A stretch of DNA of 59,127 nucleotides from JBJELF01 sp051879015. Lineage in GTDB: Bacteria; Bacillota; Clostridia; Lachnospirales; Lachnospiraceae. The stretch spans positions 1 through 59,127 of the forward strand of contig JBJELF010000060.1 in NCBI GenBank assembly GCA_051879015.1, in the 5' to 3' direction. Below the pieces are notes generated by a model. That model was not told the origin of the DNA, did no database searches, and saw only the letters and a program-made list of their open reading frames with translations. Below are positions 1 to 9,340 of the stretch, one piece after another. How positions within the stretch are numbered: position 1 is the stretch's first letter; every line of letters begins with the position of its first letter. The position numbers and the translations under genes were made by a program.

Positions 1-53
1 CCCTGACACCACGGGTATGAACCGTGTGCTCTCGCCAACTGAGCTACTCCGCC
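1..53 (-). tRNA. tRNA-Met (CAT), truncated by the window edge
   Basis: Read on the minus strand, the acceptor 5' half GGCGGAG is followed by TA, a D arm (GCTC..GAGC) and an anticodon arm CACGG-TTCATAC-CCGTG with anticodon CAT. The T arm and 3' acceptor half lie outside the window. CAT could also be a lysidine-modified tRNA-Ile2 or initiator tRNA, and the missing half prevents a decision; elongator Met is the default. It sits 7 nt downstream of the tRNA-Val, so the two are probably co-transcribed. Confidence 0.85.
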
Positions 54-60
54 ATGTGAA

Positions 61-133
61 TGGGGCCTATAGGGCTCGAACCTATGACCCTCTGCTTGTA
101 AGGCAGATGCTCTCCCAGCTGAGCTAAGACCCC
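61..133 (-). tRNA. tRNA-Val (TAC)
   Basis: A complete cloverleaf is visible on the minus strand. The acceptor GGGGTCT pairs with AGGCCCC (one G-T pair). The D arm is GCTC..GAGC, the anticodon arm TCTGC-CTTACAA-GCAGA has anticodon TAC, and the T arm is ATAGG-TTCGAGC-CCTAT. The discriminator base is A. CCA is not encoded, so it must be added by the nucleotidyltransferase. Confidence 0.95.
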
Positions 134-164
134 ATATCTCTTGTTGATTTCTTCAACGATTCAT

Positions 165-193
165 ACTATAATATAAATTGTCGAAATTGTCAA
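165..193 (-). promoter_or_regulatory. Sigma-A-type promoter for the tRNA pair
   Basis: On the minus strand, TTGACA (193-188) is separated by 17 nt from TATAGT (170-165). The predicted start point is about 158, some 25 nt upstream of tRNA-Val. This is close to the vegetative consensus, as expected for a stable-RNA promoter. Confidence 0.75.
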
Positions 194-258
194 CACTTTT
201 TTGAAAATTTTTTTAAAAAGTTTTTATATCATTATTATCAACAGAGTGAGGTACCCCA

Positions 259-1167
259 ATGGAACATAATCTTTCCCTATATCGTATTTTTTATACTGTT
301 GCAGGTACAGAAAGCATCTCCAAAGCTGCACGTGAACTGTACATTAGTCAACCCGCTATCAGTAAATCTATCAGCAGACTGGAAGAAAGTCTGCATACTA
401 CCCTTTTTACCAGAAATTCTCGCGGAGTCACTCTGACCTCCGAAGGACGTATTTTGTATACCCATGTAAAGACTGCCTTTGAAGCCCTTGACCGAGGAGA
501 AAAGGAACTTGCTCAAATTCATGACCTCGGTATCGGTCATATCCACTTAGGTGTCAGCACCACGTTGTGTAAGTATCTGCTGCTTCCCTACCTAAAAGGA
601 TTTGTGGTGGAAAATCCCCATATCAATATCAGCATTGAGACCCAAGACACTTTTCAAACCTTAAAAATGCTGGAGAATCAAAAATTAGATATCGGTGTAG
701 TAGCAAAACAAAACAATTTTAAAAACATCCATTTTTATCCCGTGACAGAAATTGAAGACATTTTTGTCGCAAGCCCCAGTTACCTGGAAAATTTCTATCT
801 GCGCGAAGGCAAACAGGCTGACTGGATTTCTCAAGGCAATATTATGCTTTTGGACTCAAAAAATAACACCCGTCAGTTTGTTGACCAATATCTAAGTACA
901 CAACAACTGACTATCCGACATCAACTGGAAATCTCCACTATGGACCTCGTGATTGAATTTGCCAAAATTGGCCTTGGTATCGGCTGCTGTATCAAAGAAT
1001 GTGTCTCTAAAGAATTACAAAATGGTACTCTCATCCAGCTGCCCCTGCCCGTACCAATGGAAAAACGTACCTTAGGCTTTGCTACCAGCAGTTCTGGCAT
1101 CAACAGTCTGGCCGTACAGCATTTTATGACCTATGTCACTCACCATTCCTGCAATGAGATTTTATAA
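259..1167 (+). CDS. LysR-family transcriptional regulator
   Basis: A 302-residue protein of the usual LysR length. The N-terminal winged helix-turn-helix (about residues 1-60) has the family pattern SISKAARELYISQPAISKSI followed by FTRNSRGVTLTSEG. The rest is a periplasmic-binding-like effector domain (about 90-295). It should be a cytoplasmic DNA-binding regulator responding to a small molecule that cannot be named from sequence. The start is supported by GAGG about 9 nt upstream. No divergently transcribed partner lies beside it, because the neighbours are tRNAs and a convergent lipoprotein, so the target is unknown. The sequence GGTACCCCAA just before the start recurs at 1181, after the gene. 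Confidence 0.9.
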   Translation: MEHNLSLYRIFYTVAGTESISKAARELYISQPAISKSISRLEESLHTTLFTRNSRGVTLTSEGRILYTHVKTAFEALDRGEKELAQIHDLGIGHIHLGVSTTLCKYLLLPYLKGFVVENPHINISIETQDTFQTLKMLENQKLDIGVVAKQNNFKNIHFYPVTEIEDIFVASPSYLENFYLREGKQADWISQGNIMLLDSKNNTRQFVDQYLSTQQLTIRHQLEISTMDLVIEFAKIGLGIGCCIKECVSKELQNGTLIQLPLPVPMEKRTLGFATSSSGINSLAVQHFMTYVTHHSCNEIL

Positions 1168-1180
1168 TCGCAAAAAGTAT

Positions 1181-1318
1181 GGTACCCCAACAAAACTGTT
1201 GCGCCAGTTTTGTTGGGGCACCACCAGGCATAAAAGTCGATTGCTCTGCACTCTGCGCTCCTGCAACCACTCCTGATATTTGCAATTTGCTCTATCGGGT
1301 TACTTGCGAATCCCGTAC
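1181..1318. repeat. Dispersed repeat family B, copy 1, with a perfect 14-bp palindrome
   Basis: The segment begins with a perfect inverted repeat (1185-1198 against 1205-1218, 6-nt loop). It continues with a stretch starting ATAAAAGTCGATTG and running to about 1315. Closely similar segments occur at 20978-21062 and, on the other strand, at 32432-32530; a partial one lies at 25715-25790. The hairpin lacks a following T-run on either strand, so it is not a typical intrinsic terminator, though it could act as a 3' hairpin for the convergent genes on both sides. Confidence 0.6.
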
Positions 1319-1319
1319 A

Positions 1320-1838
1320 TTATCGAGGCTGATCCGAATCAACCGTTCCATCGCCGCCGAAATCTTCCTTCAGGTCCGTGCCGATTTCTTCCATCAATCC
1401 ACCTACTCCATCTTCTCTGGTTGTATCAATACCTTCATTCATACCACTATGGTCATTGATACCATTTCCATCATTGATATTGTTATTATCATTTAGATTG
1501 TTGCCATTTCCATTATCATTCGTATGATTATCATTCAGATTATTTCCATTGTTATCGTTGATGTTATTGTTATTCAGACCGTTTCCATTATTATCATTGA
1601 CATTATTATTGTTATGATAGTTGTCTGTGCTATCATTTGTACTGTTTGTGGAATCATGGACACCATTATTGTTGATACCATTATTGTTAGTTCCATTGTT
1701 ATTCAAGGTATCTGTTGCATTCGTATTATTGGTAGTATTATCCATATTGTTACCCATATTTCTGTTGCGGCAACCACTGAGAGACAATACAAGCACCAAC
1801 ATAGTAGTGATAAGTGCCAGTTTTTTTGCTCTGTTCAT
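1320..1838 (-). CDS. Asparagine-rich low-complexity lipoprotein
   Basis: A 172-residue predicted lipoprotein. It has a basic N-terminus (MNRAKK), a hydrophobic stretch, and a lipobox LSGC placing the lipidated cysteine at residue 23. Residues about 25-140 are dominated by Asn, Asp, Gly and Thr in short repeated motifs such as NNNG and NDNNG. The tail is acidic with GGLMEEIGTDLKEDF. Start support is strong: AAGGAG lies 9 nt before the ATG. No enzymatic domain is visible. The Asn-rich part would be an unstructured spacer or surface chain outside the membrane. Short Asn-rich lipoproteins occur in related clostridia, but no function can be assigned. The repeated AAT/AAC/GAT codons make length variation likely. 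Confidence 0.75.
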   Translation of the reverse strand: MNRAKKLALITTMLVLVLSLSGCRNRNMGNNMDNTTNNTNATDTLNNNGTNNNGINNNGVHDSTNSTNDSTDNYHNNNNVNDNNGNGLNNNNINDNNGNNLNDNHTNDNGNGNNLNDNNNINDGNGINDHSGMNEGIDTTREDGVGGLMEEIGTDLKEDFGGDGTVDSDQPR

Positions 1839-1974
1839 AATGCATTACTCCTTTTCGCATATAACTAGATTAAAAATAATCCGTTTACAGAGCTTATTAT
1901 GTTCCGCCAAACAAAATTTATACATCAAAATGCTTTTGGTCTATTATCTGCACATTCATCGAAAGAAAAATATC

Positions 1975-2033
1975 GATATATTCACTTATGCAAACATAAC
2001 TCACACATAGCCGTTTGACAGGACTTTTATAGT
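1975..2033. repeat. Dispersed palindromic repeat family C, copy 1
   Basis: The segment containing CTTATGCAAACATAACTC and ending GACAGGACTTTTATAG resembles 19858-19920 and the reverse complement of 32344-32430. The addA stop codon (TAA, 2027-2029) lies inside its terminal block, so the repeat directly abuts the 3' end of addA. The left arm is more degenerate than in the other copies. Confidence 0.6.
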
Positions 2034-5000
2034 AAAATACACTTTCCAAGCCACACAGAATAAATCAATTTCTCCTTTACTTTTTTGGATTGAGACTGCT
2101 CCAGGGCACGAGCATACAAATCTAACTGAGTCTGGTAGCGTTTTCTTAACACTTCCTCGCCATCCTCTCGCTTCACCACATCCGTTTTATAATCCAACAC
2201 TACAATCTCTTCTTTTTCAATAAAATAGCAGTCAATAATTCCCTTCACAAGAACCATATCCTCCAACATCTCCGTCTCGCAATCATCTGGAATTTCGTTG
2301 ACTTCTCTGGCCGAAATTCCCATCAAAAATTGCTGCTCCTTAAATAATTGTCCTTGTTCCTGCGCTGCTGCTGCCCGCTTGACAATAGACTGCCTCAAAA
2401 ACCATGCAAAATCTCTCACTCTGACACATTCCCTCTCCTGCTGACTTAAAATTTTATTCTCTACCATGGCATCAAGCTGCGCTTCCAGATTATTTTCTTT
2501 CTGTGTCTGAGCAAAATTCAACTTTTCAAAAACAGTATGATAGACGATACCTCTCGCCGCCCCCACCAAATCCTCTTTTTCCTGCAAAAATTGAGGAATT
2601 ATCTCTTCCTTCTCAGCAATCATCGGCTGCCAGCCTTCTTCTTCCATCTTTTTTCGTTTCAACTCAGAAACGGAGAGAGCAGCATTGACCTTTGTGTAAG
2701 GCATATAACCATATTGCCAAGAAAAGCGAGCTTCGATTTCCTCAGCCATCGCCTCATCCTCCATCACATTTTCATCCCAGAGGGAAAAGAGCTCACGGGT
2801 CAATAAATTTTTATCTGCATTGACTTTTTCAACCAGCCCTAATTGCCCTTTATCTAGACAGGTAATTTGATATCCCGCATCAAAATGGAAATAGGGATTA
2901 GAATAAGGAACATTCCTTCCAAATTTCTGCCACCAACTGGATAAACTTTCATGGTGCAGCACTGCTGGCAGAATAAAATCGAGATAACAGGTACTGGCCG
3001 ACAACTGTACAAAAGACAGTTGAGCTGCATACTCATCTACACTGTCCATATATCTTTGCAGACGCTCCTGAGGATTTTTACAGGCAGCAGTAACAATCAA
3101 CTTTTCCTTTGCTCGAGTCATAGCAACATATAGGATACGCAGTTCTTCACCCGTATTGTCTAACAAAATCTTTCGCTGAACTGCTTTTTTTGCTAAAGTG
3201 GCAGTCTTCGTGCGCTGATCGATACGCACACAGTCCATGCCCACGCCAAAATCTGCCTGAAAAGCAATATTTTTTCTGGCATCAATCTGATTGAATTTTT
3301 TTGCGCATCCAGCTAAGATAACAATTGGAAACTCCAACCCCTTACTTTTATGAATGCTCATGATATGGACACAATCCATCTGAGATACCGCCGATGCTTC
3401 GCCAAAATCCACATCATATTTATTCAGTTTTTCAATATAGCGCACAAACTGAAACAGCCCCTTATAACTAGTCTTTTCAAATTCTTCTGCTTTCTCCACC
3501 AACATATCTAGGTTAGCACGACGTTTCTCACCGGCAGGCATGGCATAGGCATAATCATAGTAACCCGTCTCCTCCAACACCTTCCATAGAAGTTCTCCTA
3601 AAGTCAAAATATTTGAGGCCTTGCGATAGCGACTGAGCATTTCCATAAACTGTCCCAATTTATCTGACAACTTTGTATCTTTATGCTCCATATAATACTG
3701 AATTTCACACTTAAGACCGCCTTTGATATTGCCGCCCACTGCAAACACATGGACTTCCGCTAGCTCATCTGAAGAAAATTTTCCGATTGGACTATGAAGT
3801 ACCGCCGCCAGTGGAATATCTTGCCGAGGATTATTGATGATGCGTAATAAATTTAGAATCAACTGTACCTCCGTTGCGTTAAAATAGCCACTGCGCGACT
3901 CTGCCACAGCTGGAATGCCCTGACTCATCAGCACATCAGTCATATTTTCTGCCCATCCACTCATAGTACGCAGTAAAACCACTACATCCTGATATTTTGC
4001 CCTGCGATAGCATTTTTCTTCTTTGTCCCACACAAACTGTCCCGTGTAGGGATTAGTCAACTCTTGAATCTTCCTGGCAATCATCATAGCTTCCCACTCT
4101 CTGGCATTGAGCTCGCCTTCCTGTCCAGCAGAGATTTCTTCCGAATCATTCTCGTCTGTCTCCTCCAAATCCAAGAGCATAAACTCGACATTGCCGCCCA
4201 CCCGCTCTTTTGTCGGCTCAAAAATCGCCGATGGATACAGTGCTGTCTCCTCTGTGTAAGTAATGTCACCCAACTTCTGTGTCATAGCTTGATAAAAAAT
4301 CAGATTGATGCCATTTAGCACCTCACTGCGGCTTCGAAAGTTCTGATGCAGCTCAATTTTTCTCTCTTTCTCCCCATTGACCTGATAGCGATTATATTTT
4401 TCCATAAAAAGTTCCGGTCTAGCCAAACGAAACTTGTAAATACTCTGCTTAACATCACCTACCATAAAAACATTTGGATTACCCACGCTGGTTCTAGAGA
4501 TACTATTGAGAAGAACTTCCTGTACCAAGTTGCTGTCCTGATATTCATCAATCATAATTTCATCAAAATGACTGCGATACTGATTGGCAATCGCAGTAGG
4601 CTCCAAACTAGTTTCCGTCTTTTTAAGCAAAATATTCAACGCAAAATGCTCCAAATCGTTGAAATCTAAAAGATTTTTTTCATTTTTTGCCTGACGATAG
4701 CGCTTACAAAACTCTTTCGTTAAATTTGCCAATTCGCTGACTGCCCAAGCACTGTCCTGGATATCAGCAAACATTTCTTCAACTGGCTTGTAAAAAAACT
4801 GCTTCTGTATCATTTTGATGCCATCCTTAATCTCGTTTCTGATTTTAGAAGCCGCATCTGCCTTTATTACGCTGAAATTATCCTTTTTCGTTTTAGAAGG
4901 TTTTCTTCCAAATTTAATTGCATCCAATCGCTCTTTTGCATCCACAAAGGAAGTAAATGCTAAAGCACTCTTGACTTTCTCCGCCTCCGCCTCAAAAACG

Positions 5001-5752
5001 GACAAATATTTTTGAGGTCCATCCTCCTCCTGACAAATTTCCAGACATTTGTCAAACATCTGAGAAAATTCTTCTAACTGAAGCTTTAACTGCTCTTTCA
5101 AAAATCGCATCCACTCTGCCTGCTCCAAATCCTCCATAGAAGCCAGATTACAGCTATTGCCACAGGAAGTCAGCCATTCTTCCGGCCAAGGATAGCTGAC
5201 CGCCATGCGATACAAGCTCAAAATCATTTCCCCGATGCTCGAATCATCGCGGGCTGGAGAGTAAGCATCTACAAATTTACGAAACAGCTCATCCCTCGTT
5301 CCATCCTCTTGAATCGTATAATGATCTTCCATCATCTCCCCGAGGACATCTTCCTGAATTAATTTCAGCTCACCTTCATCTCCCACACGAAAGCCTGGTT
5401 CCAAATCGATAGCATGAAAATGATTTTGCACCACCGACATACAGAAACTATCGATGGTCATAATGGAAGCATAATGCACTAAAGTCAGCTGACGGCACAG
5501 ATGAGCATTGCTGGGCTCCTTCTCTACTGCCTGCTCCAAGGCCTGCTCCAATCGCTCCTTCATTTCAGCAGCTGCTGCTCGAGTAAAAGTTACAACCAAC
5601 AGTCGATCTACATCCATACCATCCATGACTTTTCTTAAAATGCGAGCAATCAACACGGCCGTCTTCCCACTTCCCGCCGCAGCCGGCACCAGAATACTGC
5701 AGCCCTCTGTATCAATTACTTTTTGCTGATCTGTTGTCCACGAAATTTTCAT
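2027..5752 (-). CDS. addA: ATP-dependent helicase/nuclease subunit AddA
   Basis: A 1241-residue UvrD-like superfamily 1A helicase with a C-terminal RecB-family nuclease. The Walker A motif AAAGSGKT is at residues 24-31 and Walker B is IDEYQD. The late helicase motif around HKSKGLEFPIV and the nuclease motif LDYKTD (about 1186-1191) are intact. With AddB it forms the Firmicute counterpart of RecBCD, which resects double-strand ends for RecA loading and degrades foreign linear DNA. The addB stop and addA start are directly adjacent (TAA then ATG), so the pair is translationally coupled. Length is normal for the family. The C-terminus ends about 50 residues after the nuclease motif, inside a dispersed repeat. 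Confidence 0.97.
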   Translation of the reverse strand: MKISWTTDQQKVIDTEGCSILVPAAAGSGKTAVLIARILRKVMDGMDVDRLLVVTFTRAAAAEMKERLEQALEQAVEKEPSNAHLCRQLTLVHYASIMTIDSFCMSVVQNHFHAIDLEPGFRVGDEGELKLIQEDVLGEMMEDHYTIQEDGTRDELFRKFVDAYSPARDDSSIGEMILSLYRMAVSYPWPEEWLTSCGNSCNLASMEDLEQAEWMRFLKEQLKLQLEEFSQMFDKCLEICQEEDGPQKYLSVFEAEAEKVKSALAFTSFVDAKERLDAIKFGRKPSKTKKDNFSVIKADAASKIRNEIKDGIKMIQKQFFYKPVEEMFADIQDSAWAVSELANLTKEFCKRYRQAKNEKNLLDFNDLEHFALNILLKKTETSLEPTAIANQYRSHFDEIMIDEYQDSNLVQEVLLNSISRTSVGNPNVFMVGDVKQSIYKFRLARPELFMEKYNRYQVNGEKERKIELHQNFRSRSEVLNGINLIFYQAMTQKLGDITYTEETALYPSAIFEPTKERVGGNVEFMLLDLEETDENDSEEISAGQEGELNAREWEAMMIARKIQELTNPYTGQFVWDKEEKCYRRAKYQDVVVLLRTMSGWAENMTDVLMSQGIPAVAESRSGYFNATEVQLILNLLRIINNPRQDIPLAAVLHSPIGKFSSDELAEVHVFAVGGNIKGGLKCEIQYYMEHKDTKLSDKLGQFMEMLSRYRKASNILTLGELLWKVLEETGYYDYAYAMPAGEKRRANLDMLVEKAEEFEKTSYKGLFQFVRYIEKLNKYDVDFGEASAVSQMDCVHIMSIHKSKGLEFPIVILAGCAKKFNQIDARKNIAFQADFGVGMDCVRIDQRTKTATLAKKAVQRKILLDNTGEELRILYVAMTRAKEKLIVTAACKNPQERLQRYMDSVDEYAAQLSFVQLSASTCYLDFILPAVLHHESLSSWWQKFGRNVPYSNPYFHFDAGYQITCLDKGQLGLVEKVNADKNLLTRELFSLWDENVMEDEAMAEEIEARFSWQYGYMPYTKVNAALSVSELKRKKMEEEGWQPMIAEKEEIIPQFLQEKEDLVGAARGIVYHTVFEKLNFAQTQKENNLEAQLDAMVENKILSQQERECVRVRDFAWFLRQSIVKRAAAAQEQGQLFKEQQFLMGISAREVNEIPDDCETEMLEDMVLVKGIIDCYFIEKEEIVVLDYKTDVVKREDGEEVLRKRYQTQLDLYARALEQSQSKKVKEKLIYSVWLGKCILL

Positions 5753-8700
5753 TTAATTCTCCTTTTTTTCATACAAATCTTTTAAGATATCCCACAGTTC
5801 ATCCGGTGTAAAATTTTTCAAACGACGATATCGATATCCATTGATGGCACTGTCAAAACCACACACACCACGAAACTCACAATAGCTGCAGGGGCGCTTA
5901 TTTTTGTACTCATAAGGGAGCACATTAATTTCTCCTCTTACCAGATCAGACCCAATCTCTGTTGCCTTATCCAATGCATACTGACACATACGCTTTAGAT
6001 CGCCTTCTTCGGCAAGCTCCGGATTGCGGCTGCCAAGCTTATCAATTACTTTTGATTTTTCTTCCATAGTGTGGTCCAATTTTTGAATAACGCCGGGACT
6101 TGCATTGGTCAAACCTGTTAGTTTCAGCGAATCCAACATCTCATCCTCAATACTCTCCGCACCCCCAGAGCTTGGATGCTCTACCAAAGGATTTTTGATA
6201 TTGTAATAATAAACGCCAGCTGGAATGACTGCTTTGTCTGGATACCTTTTCTGTTCTATCTCCATAGCTGCCGCCATGTAAACAATTAACTGCAGCTGCA
6301 AACCATAGTAAAATTTCGTCATATCCAAGGATGATGTACCCGTCTTATAGTCAATAATCTTGACTAACAGTTCCTTTTCCTCTTCTGCAATATCCAAACG
6401 ATCAATTTTTCCCTGCAAAGTCATCTTCATACCGTCAGCTAAAGTCAGTTCCATGGAAGATAGATTATCCCGCTCTGAAAAATTCACCTCGCTGCCCGCC
6501 GTTTCAAAATCACCTCGCTGCATTTGCTCTCCTAAAGCCCACACGGTACGATCTAACATTTGCTCCATACGCTCTTTGAGATATTCATTTCTAGCTGAAC
6601 TCTGCATAATTGTATTATTATAAGTTTCTGTCACTTCATCAATACTCTCCTTGACCCATGACTTTCTCTGCTCCTCCCTGGCTGTCTTTAAATCCACTCC
6701 ATGCTCAGACATTTTGTGAAAATATAAATTCAGCGCACTGTGAAAAATAGTGCCATAGTCCATTGCCGCTAACTCATACTCTTTGCGTGAGCGAAGCCCC
6801 AGACCATAAGCTAAAAAATATGCATACTGACAGGCAGCAAAACGTTCCAGACGAGTTACACTGTTTAAGGGAGTCGTTCCTACCAACTCACGAGCAAGAC
6901 GCTGATTTAAACATTCTCCCTGATAAGAAAGGAAAACTGCTTCAATCAACTGGTCTATCTTTTCCTTCCAGCCATGGCGCAGATACCAGCCATACAATTC
7001 CTTCCACCAATCTTCTCCGGTTCCCTCCATGCTCTGTTTCATTCCCTCAATTAGAAATGGAATGGACAATTTAGGACTGATGGTACTCTCCAATCCCAAT
7101 GCATCCCCCTCCTGCTGTCGTATCGTTGGAAACAAATTTTTCATTAAATGAATCAAATAGGAGGGTCTTGCCTGCTTGCCATCACTGCTATGAGTGCTCC
7201 ATGACAGACATAAATACTGACTAGGCTTTGTCAGCATCAAATAGAGATAATATTTCTGAAAAAATCCCTCTTGCTTAATACTCGGAGATAAATGAATCTC
7301 CATTCTTTCTAGCTGCTCACGATCCAATTCTGACAGCAAACCTCCCTTTTCTCCTGATTTTGGCACAATTCCATCATTGACTCCCACCACAAACAAGGCT
7401 TTCACATCGCCCAGACGGGTTCGCTGCAAATCGCCCATAATCAAGCGGTCTACCGAAGGAGGAATCAGACCAACCTGCAAATTTTCGAAACCCGACTTCA
7501 ACATATCTCGATAATCATCAAGCGGAATTTCATTCTCTCCCATCAACTGTACCAACTGGTCAAATAAACCAATAACTTTTCCAAAGACCTGCTCATACTC
7601 CCGCTGAAACAAAAATTCTCTTTCTTTCTCAAATTCTGCCGCCATAGACAATATCTGTTCTTCTGCTCGTAAATCTTTTAAAAATGTATACAGACTCTCA
7701 GTCTTCTCCCGTACTGTCCCCTTCTTTCGACGCATAAACTTGTCCAGATTTTCCAGATTAGACCAAATTTCTTCTCTCAGCTCGTTGATATGCTTTAATT
7801 CTTCCTCCGTCAGCTCACCGTAAAGATAAGTCCATTCTTTCTTCCACTTATTGCGTCCACGTACCCCCAGTGCCAGACAATAATTTTCTAGTATATCTAC
7901 CTCTTCTCTTTCTACACCGCTGAGACAATTTCTCAGATAGCGAAACATCGTATCATAAGAAAAATTTTTGTCGATTGTCTCCAATACACTCTGTATCAGC
8001 TCTACCAACGGATTTCCCGAAAGGCCTTTATTTTGGTCCACAAACAGCGGAATTTCTGCTCTCGCAAAACAGCGTTTAGCCGCCTCACCGTACTGTTCTA
8101 AGTCACCAGTAACAATGGCAATATCTCGATAACGAAACTTCTTCTCCCTCAATAATCGCTGAATCTGGCGCAGTACCGCCTCCATCTCGTTGGCTGGATT
8201 TGTCCCACAGACCATTCCAATGTGGCTCACTTTTTCAGGATAGGCGTAAGCTGGATATCGAAATAAATTTCGCTCCAGATGAAACATCTCATCTGGCAAA
8301 TTTTGTTTCTCTTTCATCCAAATATCATTTTTTCTCTCCACGCCAACCTTTACCGCCAATTCATTTAGCTGCTGTGCCATGCTGTGACTCATATAAAATA
8401 AATCATGTTCTGCTACAGCCCTGTGAATGTCTTTTCCATTTCCCACCGTGATACAGACCGTCACATCTACACTATGCTTTAAAAGAAGTGCCAACAGCTC
8501 AAACTGCACTGGTGTAAAGCCGGTAAATCCATCTAACACAAAATGACTCTTGTGTACCATCTCGGACTGAGAAATAATCTGACAGAGCGTTGGCAGCAAC
8601 TCTTCCGTCGTAATATAGGCACCTTCCAAATCTTTTTCAAACTGTTCATACAAAACCGACAAATCCTTCAGCTTCTGCTGCAGCAGTGCAGAGATCCCCT

Positions 8701-9136
8701 GAGCATCAGCCACATTCTCTAACTGCTCACGCTTAATTCCATACTGCAAAAATTCAGACAACTGCGATTTCAATTCTCCGATAAAACCCGAACGATTCAA
8801 GTTGGCTGAGTAGACCGCCAATTTTTCTTTTTGTCCCTCTGCACTTCTTCGCAAAATCATAGCCTTACCGGTATCATCCAAAATTGCTGGCAGAGTTAAA
8901 TTTAATTCTTCAATGATGCGAAAAGCCAGACGGTCAAAACTGAGCACATCAATATTAGTCAGCACATGACCAGGATGAAGCCAAATCAATTCTCTTTGCA
9001 CCTGCAAAGTTGCCTGTTCTGGCACAATCACCTTATAGACCTCTTTCGGATTCTTCCTCGATGTTTCAATTAAAGGTTGATAGAGATATTTTTGTCGGTC
9101 TGCCAAGGCAGTACCCAGCATAAACTGTAATCCCAT
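5753..9136 (-). CDS. addB: ATP-dependent nuclease subunit AddB
   Basis: About 1127 residues from the chosen ATG; the frame is open to a GTG at 9166. The ATG at 9136 is preferred because family members start close to the first strand (MGLQFMLG) and AGGA lies about 9 nt upstream. The C-terminal nuclease has IDYKTG. The iron-sulfur staple is formed by one Cys in FAACQYAYF and three in CSYCEFRGVC near the end. The conserved early segment VIVPEQATLQVQRELI and FDRLAFRI confirm the family. Known AddB proteins normally carry GxSGSGKS near residue 10; here that segment reads GTALADRQKY, so the Walker A lysine and Ser/Thr are absent. The nuclease and cluster residues look intact. Confidence 0.95.
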   Translation of the reverse strand: MGLQFMLGTALADRQKYLYQPLIETSRKNPKEVYKVIVPEQATLQVQRELIWLHPGHVLTNIDVLSFDRLAFRIIEELNLTLPAILDDTGKAMILRRSAEGQKEKLAVYSANLNRSGFIGELKSQLSEFLQYGIKREQLENVADAQGISALLQQKLKDLSVLYEQFEKDLEGAYITTEELLPTLCQIISQSEMVHKSHFVLDGFTGFTPVQFELLALLLKHSVDVTVCITVGNGKDIHRAVAEHDLFYMSHSMAQQLNELAVKVGVERKNDIWMKEKQNLPDEMFHLERNLFRYPAYAYPEKVSHIGMVCGTNPANEMEAVLRQIQRLLREKKFRYRDIAIVTGDLEQYGEAAKRCFARAEIPLFVDQNKGLSGNPLVELIQSVLETIDKNFSYDTMFRYLRNCLSGVEREEVDILENYCLALGVRGRNKWKKEWTYLYGELTEEELKHINELREEIWSNLENLDKFMRRKKGTVREKTESLYTFLKDLRAEEQILSMAAEFEKEREFLFQREYEQVFGKVIGLFDQLVQLMGENEIPLDDYRDMLKSGFENLQVGLIPPSVDRLIMGDLQRTRLGDVKALFVVGVNDGIVPKSGEKGGLLSELDREQLERMEIHLSPSIKQEGFFQKYYLYLMLTKPSQYLCLSWSTHSSDGKQARPSYLIHLMKNLFPTIRQQEGDALGLESTISPKLSIPFLIEGMKQSMEGTGEDWWKELYGWYLRHGWKEKIDQLIEAVFLSYQGECLNQRLARELVGTTPLNSVTRLERFAACQYAYFLAYGLGLRSRKEYELAAMDYGTIFHSALNLYFHKMSEHGVDLKTAREEQRKSWVKESIDEVTETYNNTIMQSSARNEYLKERMEQMLDRTVWALGEQMQRGDFETAGSEVNFSERDNLSSMELTLADGMKMTLQGKIDRLDIAEEEKELLVKIIDYKTGTSSLDMTKFYYGLQLQLIVYMAAAMEIEQKRYPDKAVIPAGVYYYNIKNPLVEHPSSGGAESIEDEMLDSLKLTGLTNASPGVIQKLDHTMEEKSKVIDKLGSRNPELAEEGDLKRMCQYALDKATEIGSDLVRGEINVLPYEYKNKRPCSYCEFRGVCGFDSAINGYRYRRLKNFTPDELWDILKDLYEKKEN

Positions 9137-9340
9137 TTTCCATTTTCCTGTTACTGACCCAATCACTTACACGCAGTAACTTTTCCTTTCTATATTTAAG
9201 ATTCTCTCATATTTCATTCTTCTTTATCATAAATATACTAACAGATGATAATAAATGACTGTCCAAATCGCATCTACTAGCCAGACCGATTTCCCATTCA
9301 GGCAGTCACTCAAATTTCATTTTATAAAAAGGAGCCTTTC

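Noticed and set aside
1524..2010. Two long plus-strand open frames rich in Ile and Val, resembling membrane proteins
   Set aside because: They are antisense readings of the AAT/GAT repeats of the lipoprotein gene; no SD and no sensible domain.
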